NCBI GenBank assembly: GCA_002371755.1
Contig: DFGM01000181.1
Coordinates: 3,508 to 32,966, forward strand
Length of the DNA stretch: 29,459 bases
Source of the DNA: Verrucomicrobia bacterium UBA3750
Lineage (GTDB): Bacteria > Verrucomicrobiota > Kiritimatiellia > RFP12 > UBA1067
Reading direction: 5' to 3'
The notes under the pieces are model-generated. The model made no database searches and was not told the origin of the DNA. It saw nothing but the letters and a program-made list of their open reading frames with translations. Position numbers and translations under genes: made by a program. The first letter of the stretch is position 1. Every line of letters starts with the position of its first letter. Positions 22,501 to 29,459 of this stretch are shown one piece after another.

Positions 22501-24555
22501 ACCGGCATGAAAACTGGCGGCGACGGCATGGCGGACATAATGAACCGCGTAAGCCCCGTGCCGACGAGACGCTTCAAGCCCCTCAGCCTCTGGCAGCGCG
22601 ACGTGCCTCTTGTCGATGGCGAATGCAAGGTGAAATTCAATCTGCCCGAGTTCTCGGGAACGGTGCGGATAACCGCGGTGGCCACAGGACGCCGCGCCAC
22701 CGGTTCTGCCGCAAAAGAAGTGCGCGTCTGCCCGAAATTGCTCGTCCAAGGCGATGCGCCACGCTTCGCCGCGTCGGGCGACGCTTTTGCGCTCACGCTC
22801 GCGCTATCCAACCGTAGCGGCAAGGACGGGACGACGAAATACCATGTCGCCGCCCGGGGCACGGTGACGCTTGAAGGCGAAGGCGCCGGCGAAGTCTTCC
22901 TGGCCGATGGCGAAACGAAAGTCCTATCCATCCCGGCCAAGGCGGCAATGGCCGTGGGGGAGGGCGCGATTACGTTCGAGGCGGCAGGGTTGGGCGAATC
23001 CCACTCCTCTTTAATAGAGCTGCCTGTGCGCCCCGGTGCCACGTGGTGCGCAAACGCAACCACCATCGCGTTGAAGCCGGGCGAGAAGTTTGTCTCGCGT
23101 CTGGAAAACAAGTTGGAGCCCCTCGCCGCACTTTCCCGTCGCACGGTGGCTGTGGCATCCAGCCCGGTGGCGGAACTCGTTTCGGCATACGATTACCTTG
23201 CCGAATACCCGCATGGCTGCCTGGAACAGACCGTATCGCGCATCTTTCCTCTTATATACGCAGGCGGCTTCCTCAATCTGATTCCGTCCGAAAAGAGCAG
23301 TAAAGCCGCAGAGTTGGACCAGACGGTAAAGGCGGGGATAGAGCGTGTCGCATCGATGGTGCGCGAAAACGACTTCACCGTATGGCCGGACGTGACATGC
23401 GCGCCTTGGGATCGCGAAGTCTCGCTTTACGCAGCGCATTTTCTCGCCGAGGCGAAGATGTCGGGCCACGCCTTGCCGTCAAGGGCGGAGGCAAAGATAT
23501 TTGAATTCCTGAAAAAGTGGGTGCTCGATTCCGACTTAGGCATATCCGCCTACGCCTGCCACACGCTCGCCTTGCTCGGTACGCCTGAAAAGGACCGCAT
23601 GTTCTCCCTTTACGATACGAGAGCCAAGCTTCCACTTATAGACCGGGCGCGGTTGGCGAGAGCGTTCACGCGGATAGGCGATGCGAAGCGCGCCCGCGAC
23701 CTCCTCGCCGTTGGCTCCATTCAACCCAATGACGTCAAGGATGCCGCATTCGCTCTTATCGCACTCGATGAACTCGACTCCGCAGATCCTGCCATAGACC
23801 GCCTCGCCCTCTTCCTTCAGGAAAAACGCGACGGCAAACGTTTTCACTGGGGCACGACTATGGGCAACGCCCACGCGCTTCTCGCCTTGGGCGCATACTA
23901 CCGTCGCCGCGGCATAGCTCAAGGCGAGGCCATGGTGGAAGTAAAGATGGAAGGGGAGGAAAAGGGCGTTTCTCTCGCCAAGAAGGAACACGCGACTTTC
24001 CTCGGCAAGGGCGACATAACTATCGAAAACACAGGCACTGGGACGGCATTCGTATCGGCAAAGGGTCTGACGCTGCCATCGGAAGAAGCGGCGGCGGCAA
24101 ACCATAATGTCGTAAGAGTGGAGCGCAACTTTTTTACGAGCGAGGGCTTTCCTGCCGATCTCGAAAACTTGACGCGCGGCGAACTCCTCATCGCGGAAAT
24201 AACGCTCTCTTCCGACATCAAATACGACTTCTCGGATCTCGTCATTGAAGACTTGTTTCCGGCGGCGATGGAGCCGGAGCGCGCGGGCGTGGCGGATGCG
24301 TTCGCCCGCTGGCACGGCAAGGGCGACAGGTCTTGGGTGCTGAGGAGTGACACCAGGGATGACAGGGTAATCGTCTATTCGCGGCCTGTCACCATAAGTC
24401 CGGAAGCGCCAGAGGGCGAAGTGCGCAAGTTCTTCCACGCGCTGAGGGTGGTGACGCCAGGCGACTTCGTGCTGCCGGGCGTGCGCGTGGAAGCGATGTA
24501 TGCGCCTGAAATCTTCGCCGAAACCGCCCCCGCTAGAATAAGGATAAAGGAGTGA
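19510..24555 (+). CDS. Bacterial alpha-2-macroglobulin family protein with intact thioester
   Basis: This large envelope protein of 1681 residues resembles E. coli YfhM, a periplasmic protease trap. A short basic N terminus leads to one membrane anchor (about residues 10-35, MFAAGAAFMLCWAVIF), not a lipobox. A Pro/Gly/Gln-rich linker (about 60-100) and a long series of macroglobulin-like beta domains follow. The thioester motif CLEQ is at Cys1237-Gln1240 within YPHGCLEQ, followed by an alpha-helical thioester domain and a C-terminal receptor-like domain. The intact Cys and Gln should form the internal thioester that captures attacking proteases. The ATG at 19510 is preferred; a GTG at 19468 and ATG at 19483 are alternatives, and AAGGA lies about 13 nt before 19510. 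The stop overlaps the GTG of the PBP1C gene, a well-known partnership. Confidence 0.92.
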   Translation: MENNTNKKWNRGLAMFAAGAAFMLCWAVIFAIQLAKTIDTLQKPCDIGADASEVQEGTSCKQPAAYPAGQPPEPPASPDGQAEPGQPPAPAESKPAESPFVRVVQLDFAGEDGDEILIRLDSPPVAADFLHYIVISPRVEDVSVEIQEEQSWYWREKARFSVRLKSANFKYRTPYTITLKREMPFEADAALESDFRRTITRDDMPSEASLADTGRYLPPVGDSLLAITVANAPRLKYEFRRVLSENIVQLLAREERQYKKSIPFWWSEVSADSEASEELAAEPFCWEEELATEPNMVERRYVRLRDGEGNPKKGVYLFSVQILGKKLRDTPEPEYRLVCLTDLGLTVRRDENALRVWVTSLSTGRCVPGATAKLYASNRLLLASGVTDGNGETTLADFDTRYEPFALVVESASQDDITFMALKDSMHIDESMPCGKRPQYLKPNDLTAFLWTDRGIYRHGEKIMAGAILRNGEGAAPSPLPVKFVFADPKGREVASKAQTTDQTGAVTVESFSAPANMPSGKWKLKVVLPGQDAATLGEKEIKIEEFAPPQVKVEIKALPRADEVLSNVTWKVHAEHLFGGAAKQLSAEGMVVFADAAFSPSGWEDWRFGDPRRSLGANFTRLPARFTDEKGEAVFSLPLKPEWGKPAAAVKMTVQGSVTETGGRPATARASTIFHLYPYYIGSDVPESIKSRNGLAFFNIATLAPDGKPIPSPLELKARLYKIGYAYNLVKKNDSTACWDSEETRSAIGDEIRLATGADGKARFAIPANGSGEYEFTVEDAESGVSHSVRFWISSGDDAEVRAKLKTPTAVTLSPDKKAYCEGERPLIAVKSPFRGMAYLAVMREKTLYTRIFELTNATTTVELDPLEKEWAPNVDVAISVVQPVEASSGRLATRAHGIISLPVRPKASLLDVEITPNLVLGSEGGGTLEVAISAKNALANGEIATITVVDEGINLLTAEQVPAPSAFFATERSGFHPLYDVYSRLLPAYDSHLVATGMKTGGDGMADIMNRVSPVPTRRFKPLSLWQRDVPLVDGECKVKFNLPEFSGTVRITAVATGRRATGSAAKEVRVCPKLLVQGDAPRFAASGDAFALTLALSNRSGKDGTTKYHVAARGTVTLEGEGAGEVFLADGETKVLSIPAKAAMAVGEGAITFEAAGLGESHSSLIELPVRPGATWCANATTIALKPGEKFVSRLENKLEPLAALSRRTVAVASSPVAELVSAYDYLAEYPHGCLEQTVSRIFPLIYAGGFLNLIPSEKSSKAAELDQTVKAGIERVASMVRENDFTVWPDVTCAPWDREVSLYAAHFLAEAKMSGHALPSRAEAKIFEFLKKWVLDSDLGISAYACHTLALLGTPEKDRMFSLYDTRAKLPLIDRARLARAFTRIGDAKRARDLLAVGSIQPNDVKDAAFALIALDELDSADPAIDRLALFLQEKRDGKRFHWGTTMGNAHALLALGAYYRRRGIAQGEAMVEVKMEGEEKGVSLAKKEHATFLGKGDITIENTGTGTAFVSAKGLTLPSEEAAAANHNVVRVERNFFTSEGFPADLENLTRGELLIAEITLSSDIKYDFSDLVIEDLFPAAMEPERAGVADAFARWHGKGDRSWVLRSDTRDDRVIVYSRPVTISPEAPEGEVRKFFHALRVVTPGDFVLPGVRVEAMYAPEIFAETAPARIRIKE
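24540..24544 (+). promoter_or_regulatory. Ribosome-binding site for the GTG start of the PBP1C gene
   Basis: AAGGA ends 7 nt before the GTG at 24552, within the last codons of the macroglobulin gene. It supports a GTG start and translational coupling across the GTGA overlap. Confidence 0.6.
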
Positions 24556-26801
24556 AGATAGAAAAGCGGAATATTGCGCGCCTTGCCGTGGCGTTGATGC
24601 TTGCGCCTCTCGCTGCGGCAGCTCTCGCCTTCGCCGCAGGCTGGGCGTTTATAGATTGGGAGCCGGAAGAAGCCGCCACATACCCGGGAGGCGTAATCTT
24701 GCGCGATGCCGCAGGCAATGTGATGCGCGTTTCCCTGGGCGAAGGCGACCTCGATTGCCGTCCGTTCTACACCGCTTCAAAGAACGATTGGATCGTAAAA
24801 GCGCTGATTGCCGCGGAAGACGGCGAATTCTGGCGACATTGCGGGGTGCGGCCCTTGAGCATCTTGCGCGCGGCTTTCCAGAATGTGACGAGCGCAAGAC
24901 GCATCTCCGGAGCTTCCACCATAACCATGCAGACCGTCCGCCTTGTTTCTCCGCATCCGAAGACTCTCTTCTGGAAGTTCGCCGAGGCCATAAAGGCTAT
25001 GAAGATGGAGCGGCAGAAGGACAAGCTGTGGATACTTTCCCAGTATCTCAACCGTGCGCCGTTCGGCTCCAACCTCGCCGGAATAGAAGCTGCCGCAAAC
25101 GGCTGGTTCGGCAAAAGCGCCAAGGAGCTCGGGATTGGCGAGGCGGCGTGTCTCGCCGGCATGGTGCAAGCGCCTTCGCGGTTTCGCCCTGATCGCCACT
25201 TGGAGCGAGCCTTGAAGCGGCGTTCCTATGTGCTCAAAAGAATGGAAAAGCTCGGCTTTATCACGCAATATCAACGCGAGGCGGCGGAATCCGTCCGCCC
25301 CGTGGTGAAACGCGCCCCCAGACCATTCTCTTTTCCTTATTACTGCGACTGGGCGCTTTCCTGCCGCCAGAGCGAACAGCAAGCCTACGCCGATGTGGCA
25401 ACCGCACTGGACTGCGATATCCAGCGAGAGTGCGAAAGCGTGGTCGAAAACGCCGCACACTCGGGCCGCTACAGCGCCGCGGCCGCCGTCATGCGCGTGG
25501 GGGACGGCGCTATTGTCGCGCTCGCGTGCAGCGGCGATTACTTTTCTGACGCCGCCGGCAAGGTGAATACCGCTCTCGCCCCGCGTCCTGCGGGCTCTAC
25601 CTTGAAGCCATTCCTTTCGGCCCTCGCCTTCGATAGAGGGCTTGCCACACCAGAAACGCGCCTACTGGATGTACCGTGCAGCTACCCGGGCTACAGGCCG
25701 GCCAACTTCGATGGCAAATATCGCGGAATCGTTTCGCTCTCCGACGCGCTCGTCCTTTCGCTCAATATACCGTTCGTGCGCCTTCTGGAGAAGATGGGTG
25801 TCGGCGATTTCGGCACCGTTTTGCGTTCGCTGGGTTTGAAACATATGTCGGAAACCGATGAATCCTACGGCCTGGGGATGGCTATCGGCAACGTCCATGC
25901 GAACCTCATTGAGCTCGTAGGCGCGTACGGCACGCTTGCGCGCGGCGGCGTATTTTTGCCCCCAAACTTCGGCCAGAGCCGGGCGGATGACTCGAAACCG
26001 CATGAAAATGTGCGGATTTTCTCCAATGAGGCGACATATCTCGTCTCGGACATCCTCTCGGGCGACGAGCGCAGCCTATCCTCCCTCGGGCATATAGCCG
26101 ATGTGGACACAGCCCGTTTCGCTTGGAAGACGGGCACCAGCGCCGCTCATCGCGACGCTTGGTGCATCGCCTGGAACCCGAAATGGGTGATTGGCGTATG
26201 GTGCGGACACATCGCCGGCTCGTTCGGCGACACCTCGCTTGTCGGCGCGAAGGCGAGTGCGCCTGCATGCTGGCAGATTGTCCGCCACCTCTATCCGCGA
26301 AATGATGGCGAATGGTTTGCCGAGCCTGAAGACATCGGCAGGCGGGAAGTTTGCGCCCGCACAGGGCTTAGCGCCACCCCGGACTGCCCCGAAACCCTTG
26401 CCGATGCTTTCATCCGCGGCAAAAGCACTTGCCTCGCCTGTTCTTCGCACTCCCGCTCCGCGGATGGCGCGCCCGTCACGCACGACCCGCCCGAACTCGC
26501 CGCGTTCCTGCGCGCAAAGACCGCCTCACGCCGTCTTTCCATCGTCAAACCCGAAAGGGGTGCGGTATTTTCCATTGTTCCGGATATGCCGCAGCAGAAA
26601 CTCATATGCGTTGCCTCCGGTTTGGAAGGGAATGTGCGCCTCTGGTGGTTCGAGGACGCCCGCCCAATCGGCACTTCTCTCGCCGGCGAAACGTTCCTTT
26701 GCGACCTTGCTCCGGGCCGCCATGTTATCTCTTGCTCCACTGCTTCCGGCCTCTCCGCCACCACCGAGATCTCCGTAGCGTCCCTCGCCCCCGTCCCATG
26801 A
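24552..26801 (+). CDS. pbpC: Penicillin-binding protein 1C (bifunctional glycosyltransferase/transpeptidase)
   Basis: This 749-residue class A PBP polymerises and cross-links peptidoglycan. A membrane anchor lies at about residues 10-33. The GT51 domain has AAEDGEFWRHCG (catalytic Glu89), GASTITMQ (120-127) and YLNRAPFGSNLAGIEAA. The transpeptidase has Ser349 in GSTLK, SLN at 403-405 and KTGT at 526-529, all intact. The last 90 residues match the BiPBP_C-type beta domain typical of PBP1C. It is the translationally coupled partner of the macroglobulin. The known model is that the macroglobulin guards the periplasm when PBP1C repairs a breached wall. Confidence 0.93.
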   Translation: MKIEKRNIARLAVALMLAPLAAAALAFAAGWAFIDWEPEEAATYPGGVILRDAAGNVMRVSLGEGDLDCRPFYTASKNDWIVKALIAAEDGEFWRHCGVRPLSILRAAFQNVTSARRISGASTITMQTVRLVSPHPKTLFWKFAEAIKAMKMERQKDKLWILSQYLNRAPFGSNLAGIEAAANGWFGKSAKELGIGEAACLAGMVQAPSRFRPDRHLERALKRRSYVLKRMEKLGFITQYQREAAESVRPVVKRAPRPFSFPYYCDWALSCRQSEQQAYADVATALDCDIQRECESVVENAAHSGRYSAAAAVMRVGDGAIVALACSGDYFSDAAGKVNTALAPRPAGSTLKPFLSALAFDRGLATPETRLLDVPCSYPGYRPANFDGKYRGIVSLSDALVLSLNIPFVRLLEKMGVGDFGTVLRSLGLKHMSETDESYGLGMAIGNVHANLIELVGAYGTLARGGVFLPPNFGQSRADDSKPHENVRIFSNEATYLVSDILSGDERSLSSLGHIADVDTARFAWKTGTSAAHRDAWCIAWNPKWVIGVWCGHIAGSFGDTSLVGAKASAPACWQIVRHLYPRNDGEWFAEPEDIGRREVCARTGLSATPDCPETLADAFIRGKSTCLACSSHSRSADGAPVTHDPPELAAFLRAKTASRRLSIVKPERGAVFSIVPDMPQQKLICVASGLEGNVRLWWFEDARPIGTSLAGETFLCDLAPGRHVISCSTASGLSATTEISVASLAPVP

Positions 26802-26875
26802 CCCCACCCACCCTCACCCGCCATACCATACGGCAACGCTACACAGCGGCGTGAACGGCCGACACGAGCATTCAT

Positions 26876-26894
26876 GCCCCATTGCAATCGGGGC
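26876..26894. repeat. Palindrome overlapping the rpsA -35 element
   Basis: GCCCC (26876-26880) and GGGGC (26890-26894) flank ATTGCAATC, whose ATTGCAAT is itself a palindrome. The -35 hexamer TTGCAA (26882-26887) lies in the centre, so a bound regulator would block RNA polymerase. Symmetry is broken by one extra base. Confidence 0.45.
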
Positions 26895-26910
26895 GTGGAT
26901 ATGATATAAT
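26882..26910 (+). promoter_or_regulatory. Strong promoter of rpsA
   Basis: TTGCAA (26882-26887) and TATAAT (26905-26910) are 17 bp apart with TGA before the -10 (extended -10). The 185-bp gap after pbpC holds this promoter and a leader of about 70 nt, which contains a small hairpin, CGCGG-7 nt-CCGCG (26941-26957). Confidence 0.75.
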
Positions 26911-26986
26911 ATGCGGCTCCGTGCCCAAAGACGGGGCGGACGCGGCTGAAATCCGCGATCATAAACAAACAACAATAAAGAATCAA

Positions 26987-28744
26987 ATGGCAATCAGAAA
27001 GCCAACGGCTCCTTCGGAGCGCTCCGCCGCGATGGCGGAAATGCTCTCCAGCGCTAGCGTGGAGTCGAAGTTCAAGAACGGCAGCCTCGTGGAAGGCACT
27101 GTTAGCGCAATCAAGGATGACGATGTATTCATCGACATCGGTTACAAGAGCGAAGGCGCAGTATCGCTGGGCGAATTCGGCCCCGACGCTGAAGTCAAGG
27201 TGGGTGACAAGGTTACCGTCATGCTCGTCCAGCTCGAAAATGACAAGACTGGCGTTGTGGAGCTCTCCAAGCGCCGTGCGGACGACAAGCTTCGCTGGGA
27301 GAAGATCCTTGAGCGTTATGTCGAAGGCAGCGTAGTCACCGGCACAATCAAGAGCGCCGTGCGCGGCGGTCTCCTCGTCGCGATCGACGATGTCGAGGCG
27401 TTTCTGCCCGGCAGCCAGGTGGAAGTCACGCCTGTCAAGGATCTCGAGCCCTATGTGGGCCAGACGTTCGACTTCAAGGTCATCAAGATTTCCAACGAGC
27501 GCAGGAATCTCATCGTTTCCAGGCGCGAACTCATCGAAGGCACGCTCGCCGAGAAGAAGGCGGAGCTCCTCGAGAACCTCCAGAAGGGCGAAATCCGCAA
27601 GGGCCGCGTGAAGAACATCACCGATTTCGGCGCGTTCATCGACCTCGATGGTCTCGACGGCCTCCTCCACATCACCGACATGAGCTGGGGACGCATCAAG
27701 CACCCGAGCGAAATCCTCAAGGTCGGTCAGGAGCTCGACGTCATGGTCCTCGATGTGGATCGCGAGCGCGAGCGCATCAGCCTCGGCCTCAAGCAGATGA
27801 CGTCCAATCCCTGGGATACGATTCAGGACCAGTTCCCCGTGGGTTCGCGCGTTTCGGGCAAGGTTGTCAATCTCGCCGCATACGGCGCATTCGTCGAAAT
27901 CGCCCCCGGCATCGAAGGCCTCGTGCATATCAGCGAGTTCAGCTGGACCAAGCGCGTCGCGCGTGCGAGCGACATGCTCTCCATCGGCGATGAAGTGCAG
28001 GTGGTTGTGCTCAGCGTGGACGTGGAAAACCAGAAGATCGCACTCGGCATCCGCCAGACGCAGGTCAACCCCTGGGATACCGTCCAGGAACGCTTCCCGG
28101 TCGGCTCCAAGGTCAAGGGCAAGGTTCGCAACTTCACGCCGTATGGTGCGTTCATCGAGCTCGAAGAGGGTATCGACGGCATGATTCATGTCAGCGACAT
28201 GAGCTGGACGCGCAAGGTGAACCATCCTTCCGAATTCCTCCAGAAGGGTCAGGAAGTGGAAGCCATCGTTCTGGACGTCAACACGAAGGAACAGCGCATT
28301 TCGCTCGGCATCAAGCAGGCCCAGACCGACCCGTGGACGGAAATCACGTCCCGCTACCCCGTTGGCGCGGTTGTCAAGGGCAAGGTTTCGAAGATTGCAT
28401 CCTTCGGAGCGTTCGTGGCGCTGGAAGACGGCGTGGACGGTCTCGTGCACATCTCGCAGATCAGCGACCAGCGCATCGAGAAGGTTCGCGACGCACTTGA
28501 AATCGGCCAGGAAGTCGAAGCGCGCGTGATTCGCGTGGACCGTGGCGAGCGCCGCATCGGCCTCTCCATCCGTGCAATGTCGATGAGCGACGCGGAGCTC
28601 AAGGCTCTCGAAGCGGAAGTCGCAGGCGAGACGCCCGAGCCCATCACCGCCTCTACGAGCGGCAGCGAAAACCTCGGCGGTCTTTCCGCTGCGTTCGACA
28701 ATGCGTTCGCCAATGTCGAATGGCAGCCCGGCGAAGCCAAGTAA
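26987..28744 (+). CDS. rpsA: 30S ribosomal protein S1
   Basis: S1 unfolds and delivers mRNA to the 30S subunit. The 585-residue protein carries six S1 RNA-binding domains at about residues 30-96, 113-180, 199-268, 284-355, 371-441 and 458-528. The last four carry the clear pattern GKV-YGAFV-G-EGLVHISE (for example DFGAFIDL with GLLHITDMSW). The first two are more divergent, as in E. coli S1, where they bind the ribosome. The tail from about 550 is low complexity. The ATG at 26987 follows the promoter; the frame is open to 26882, but that would place coding sequence on the -35 element. The ribosome-binding site is weak (AAAGA), as expected for S1, which is often autoregulated through its leader. 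Confidence 0.95.
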   Translation: MAIRKPTAPSERSAAMAEMLSSASVESKFKNGSLVEGTVSAIKDDDVFIDIGYKSEGAVSLGEFGPDAEVKVGDKVTVMLVQLENDKTGVVELSKRRADDKLRWEKILERYVEGSVVTGTIKSAVRGGLLVAIDDVEAFLPGSQVEVTPVKDLEPYVGQTFDFKVIKISNERRNLIVSRRELIEGTLAEKKAELLENLQKGEIRKGRVKNITDFGAFIDLDGLDGLLHITDMSWGRIKHPSEILKVGQELDVMVLDVDRERERISLGLKQMTSNPWDTIQDQFPVGSRVSGKVVNLAAYGAFVEIAPGIEGLVHISEFSWTKRVARASDMLSIGDEVQVVVLSVDVENQKIALGIRQTQVNPWDTVQERFPVGSKVKGKVRNFTPYGAFIELEEGIDGMIHVSDMSWTRKVNHPSEFLQKGQEVEAIVLDVNTKEQRISLGIKQAQTDPWTEITSRYPVGAVVKGKVSKIASFGAFVALEDGVDGLVHISQISDQRIEKVRDALEIGQEVEARVIRVDRGERRIGLSIRAMSMSDAELKALEAEVAGETPEPITASTSGSENLGGLSAAFDNAFANVEWQPGEAK

Positions 28745-28774
28745 ACGGCCAGACAAGGAGAAAGGAAACAACCT

Positions 28775-29005
28775 ATGTCAAGAGTCTGTGAAATTTGCGG
28801 CAAGGGCCCCTCTACGGGCAACGTCGTGGTGCGCAAGGGTTCGCCCAAGTACAAGGGCGGAATCGGCTTGCACACGACCGGCATCTCGAAGCGTCGCTTC
28901 CTGCCCAATCTCCGCACCGTGCGCGTCACCGACGGCAAGGGCAACACCAAGCGCGTCTGCGTTTGCGCCCGCTGCCTGAAGAGCGGCAAGGTGACAAAGG
29001 CCTGA
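28775..29005 (+). CDS. rpmB: 50S ribosomal protein L28, zinc-binding type
   Basis: This 76-residue L28 has the cysteine-containing form with CEIC (5-8) and CARC (64-67), which together suit one zinc ion. The central conserved block GLHTTGISKRRFLPNLRTVRV contains the usual basic residues for 23S rRNA contact. AAAGGA lies 8 nt before the ATG. It starts 30 nt after rpsA ends and probably shares its transcript; an rpsA-rpmB order is uncommon. Confidence 0.95.
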   Translation: MSRVCEICGKGPSTGNVVVRKGSPKYKGGIGLHTTGISKRRFLPNLRTVRVTDGKGNTKRVCVCARCLKSGKVTKA

Positions 29006-29198
29006 GAGCCTGTATCTGCGATTCAGGCTTTACGGTTGGTTTGAAAGTTCGAAGCATTGAGGCACTTCGGCATCTAAATGGCGCGGCAGTGATTGAATGC
29101 GTCGACGGGCAAATCCAATCGTAAACCCGGAATCGCAGACAAATCGAATCGTAGATAAACATTTACCCAACCGGTAATAAAAGAAAAGGATAACGAAA
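29006..29198. other. Intergenic region rpmB to GAPDH gene
   Basis: The 193-bp gap is dominated by a long imperfect inverted repeat (29015-29139). A nearby direct repeat, CAAATCCAATCGTA (29110-29123) and CAAATCGAATCGTA (29140-29153), follows it. No clear promoter for the GAPDH gene was found. Confidence 0.5.
29015..29139. repeat. Long imperfect inverted repeat, possibly a structured RNA element or MITE-like insert
   Basis: The left arm (29015-29043) starts TCTGCGATTCAGG and the right arm (29110-29139) reads TCTGCGATTCCGG on the other strand. About 26 of 29 positions pair, with three mismatches and one bulge. The 66-nt interior holds a smaller hairpin, CGAAG (29050-29054) with CTTCG (29065-29069). 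Confidence 0.6.
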
Positions 29199-29459
29199 AT
29201 GGCAATCAAAGTTGGCATCAACGGCTTCGGCCGTATCGGCCGCATGGTTTTCCGCGCCGCTGTGGAAAACTTCGCGGATGACATCGAGATCGTGGGCATC
29301 AACGACCTGCTCGATCCCGACTACCTCGCATACATGCTCAAGTACGACTCCGTGCACGGCGCATTCAACCATGACATCAAAGTCGAAGGCAACTATCTTA
29401 TCGTAGACGGCAACAAGATTCAGGTCTTCTGCGAGAAGGATCCCGCCAACATCACCTGG
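29199..29459 (+). CDS. gap: Glyceraldehyde-3-phosphate dehydrogenase, N-terminal part (runs off window)
   Basis: The visible 87 residues are the N terminus of GAPDH, the glycolytic NAD-dependent enzyme that makes 1,3-bisphosphoglycerate. MAIKVGINGFGRIGRMVFRA contains the Rossmann nucleotide-binding glycines (GINGFGRIGR, residues 6-15). Asn32-Asp33 in GINDLLD and YDSVHG follow, both family hallmarks. The catalytic Cys lies beyond the window edge. AAGGA is 8 nt before the ATG at 29199. It is cut by the end of the sequence, not by mutation. Confidence 0.95.
   Translation, partial: MAIKVGINGFGRIGRMVFRAAVENFADDIEIVGINDLLDPDYLAYMLKYDSVHGAFNHDIKVEGNYLIVDGNKIQVFCEKDPANITW

Noticed and set aside
26291..28771. 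Long minus-strand open frame (826 codons) opposite rpsA and the pbpC end
   Set aside because: It spans two unrelated real genes and a promoter region. Its repeated His/Asp/Glu-rich text is the antisense of the S1 domains.

Overview
The window is about 29.5 kb of GC-rich, densely packed bacterial chromosome. The content points to a Gram-negative, probably gut-associated member of the PVC superphylum, with Kiritimatiellota or Lentisphaerota as the best guess. This rests on an alpha-2-macroglobulin/penicillin-binding protein 1C pair, a TolB-like periplasmic propeller, a stand-alone type II-style prepilin, a GH20 hexosaminidase and the general protein style. It is an inference from composition, not a phylogenetic placement.

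Layout. (1) 93-11670, all on the minus strand, holds two tandem transcription units. The upstream one (11670 to 5868) has a consensus promoter inside the 3' end of priA. It encodes a large membrane/TPR protein, a TolB-like protein, GatC, GatA and a cyclophilin. The next (5800 to 93) has its own promoter. It encodes a surface-repeat protein, DUF1015 and DUF2062 proteins, a small GGQ ribosome-rescue factor, L-serine dehydratase and a secreted GH20 enzyme. Several neighbours overlap by ATGA, so translational coupling is likely. (2) 11706-17414, also minus, holds thrS (no TGS domain), a zinc-ribbon protein, a PgsA-type phosphatidyltransferase, a prepilin-like protein and priA, with promoters before thrS and before the prepilin gene. 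(3) 17415-19467 is an AT-richer accessory insert. A PD-(D/E)xK-like endonuclease (plus) and a DPPY-type DNA methyltransferase (minus) converge tail to tail and look like a restriction-modification system. Their stop codons share one CTAG, and their two promoters share an unusual layout. (4) 19510-26801, plus strand, is the coupled pair of a thioester alpha-2-macroglobulin and PBP1C. (5) 26987 to the end, plus strand, has rpsA, rpmB and the start of a GAPDH gene, with a large imperfect inverted repeat between the last two.

Functionally the window mixes translation (thrS, gatCA, S1, L28, rescue factor), the cell envelope (TolB-like, PgsA, PBP1C, A2M, surface repeats), replication restart (PriA) and small catabolic functions (serine deamination, hexosamine release). 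The restriction-modification insert and its regulatory DNA are the most accessory part. Nothing in the window is clearly a wholly new system. The least explained items are the R-M promoter and leader arrangement, the degenerate membrane/TPR protein, and the inverted repeat before the GAPDH gene.
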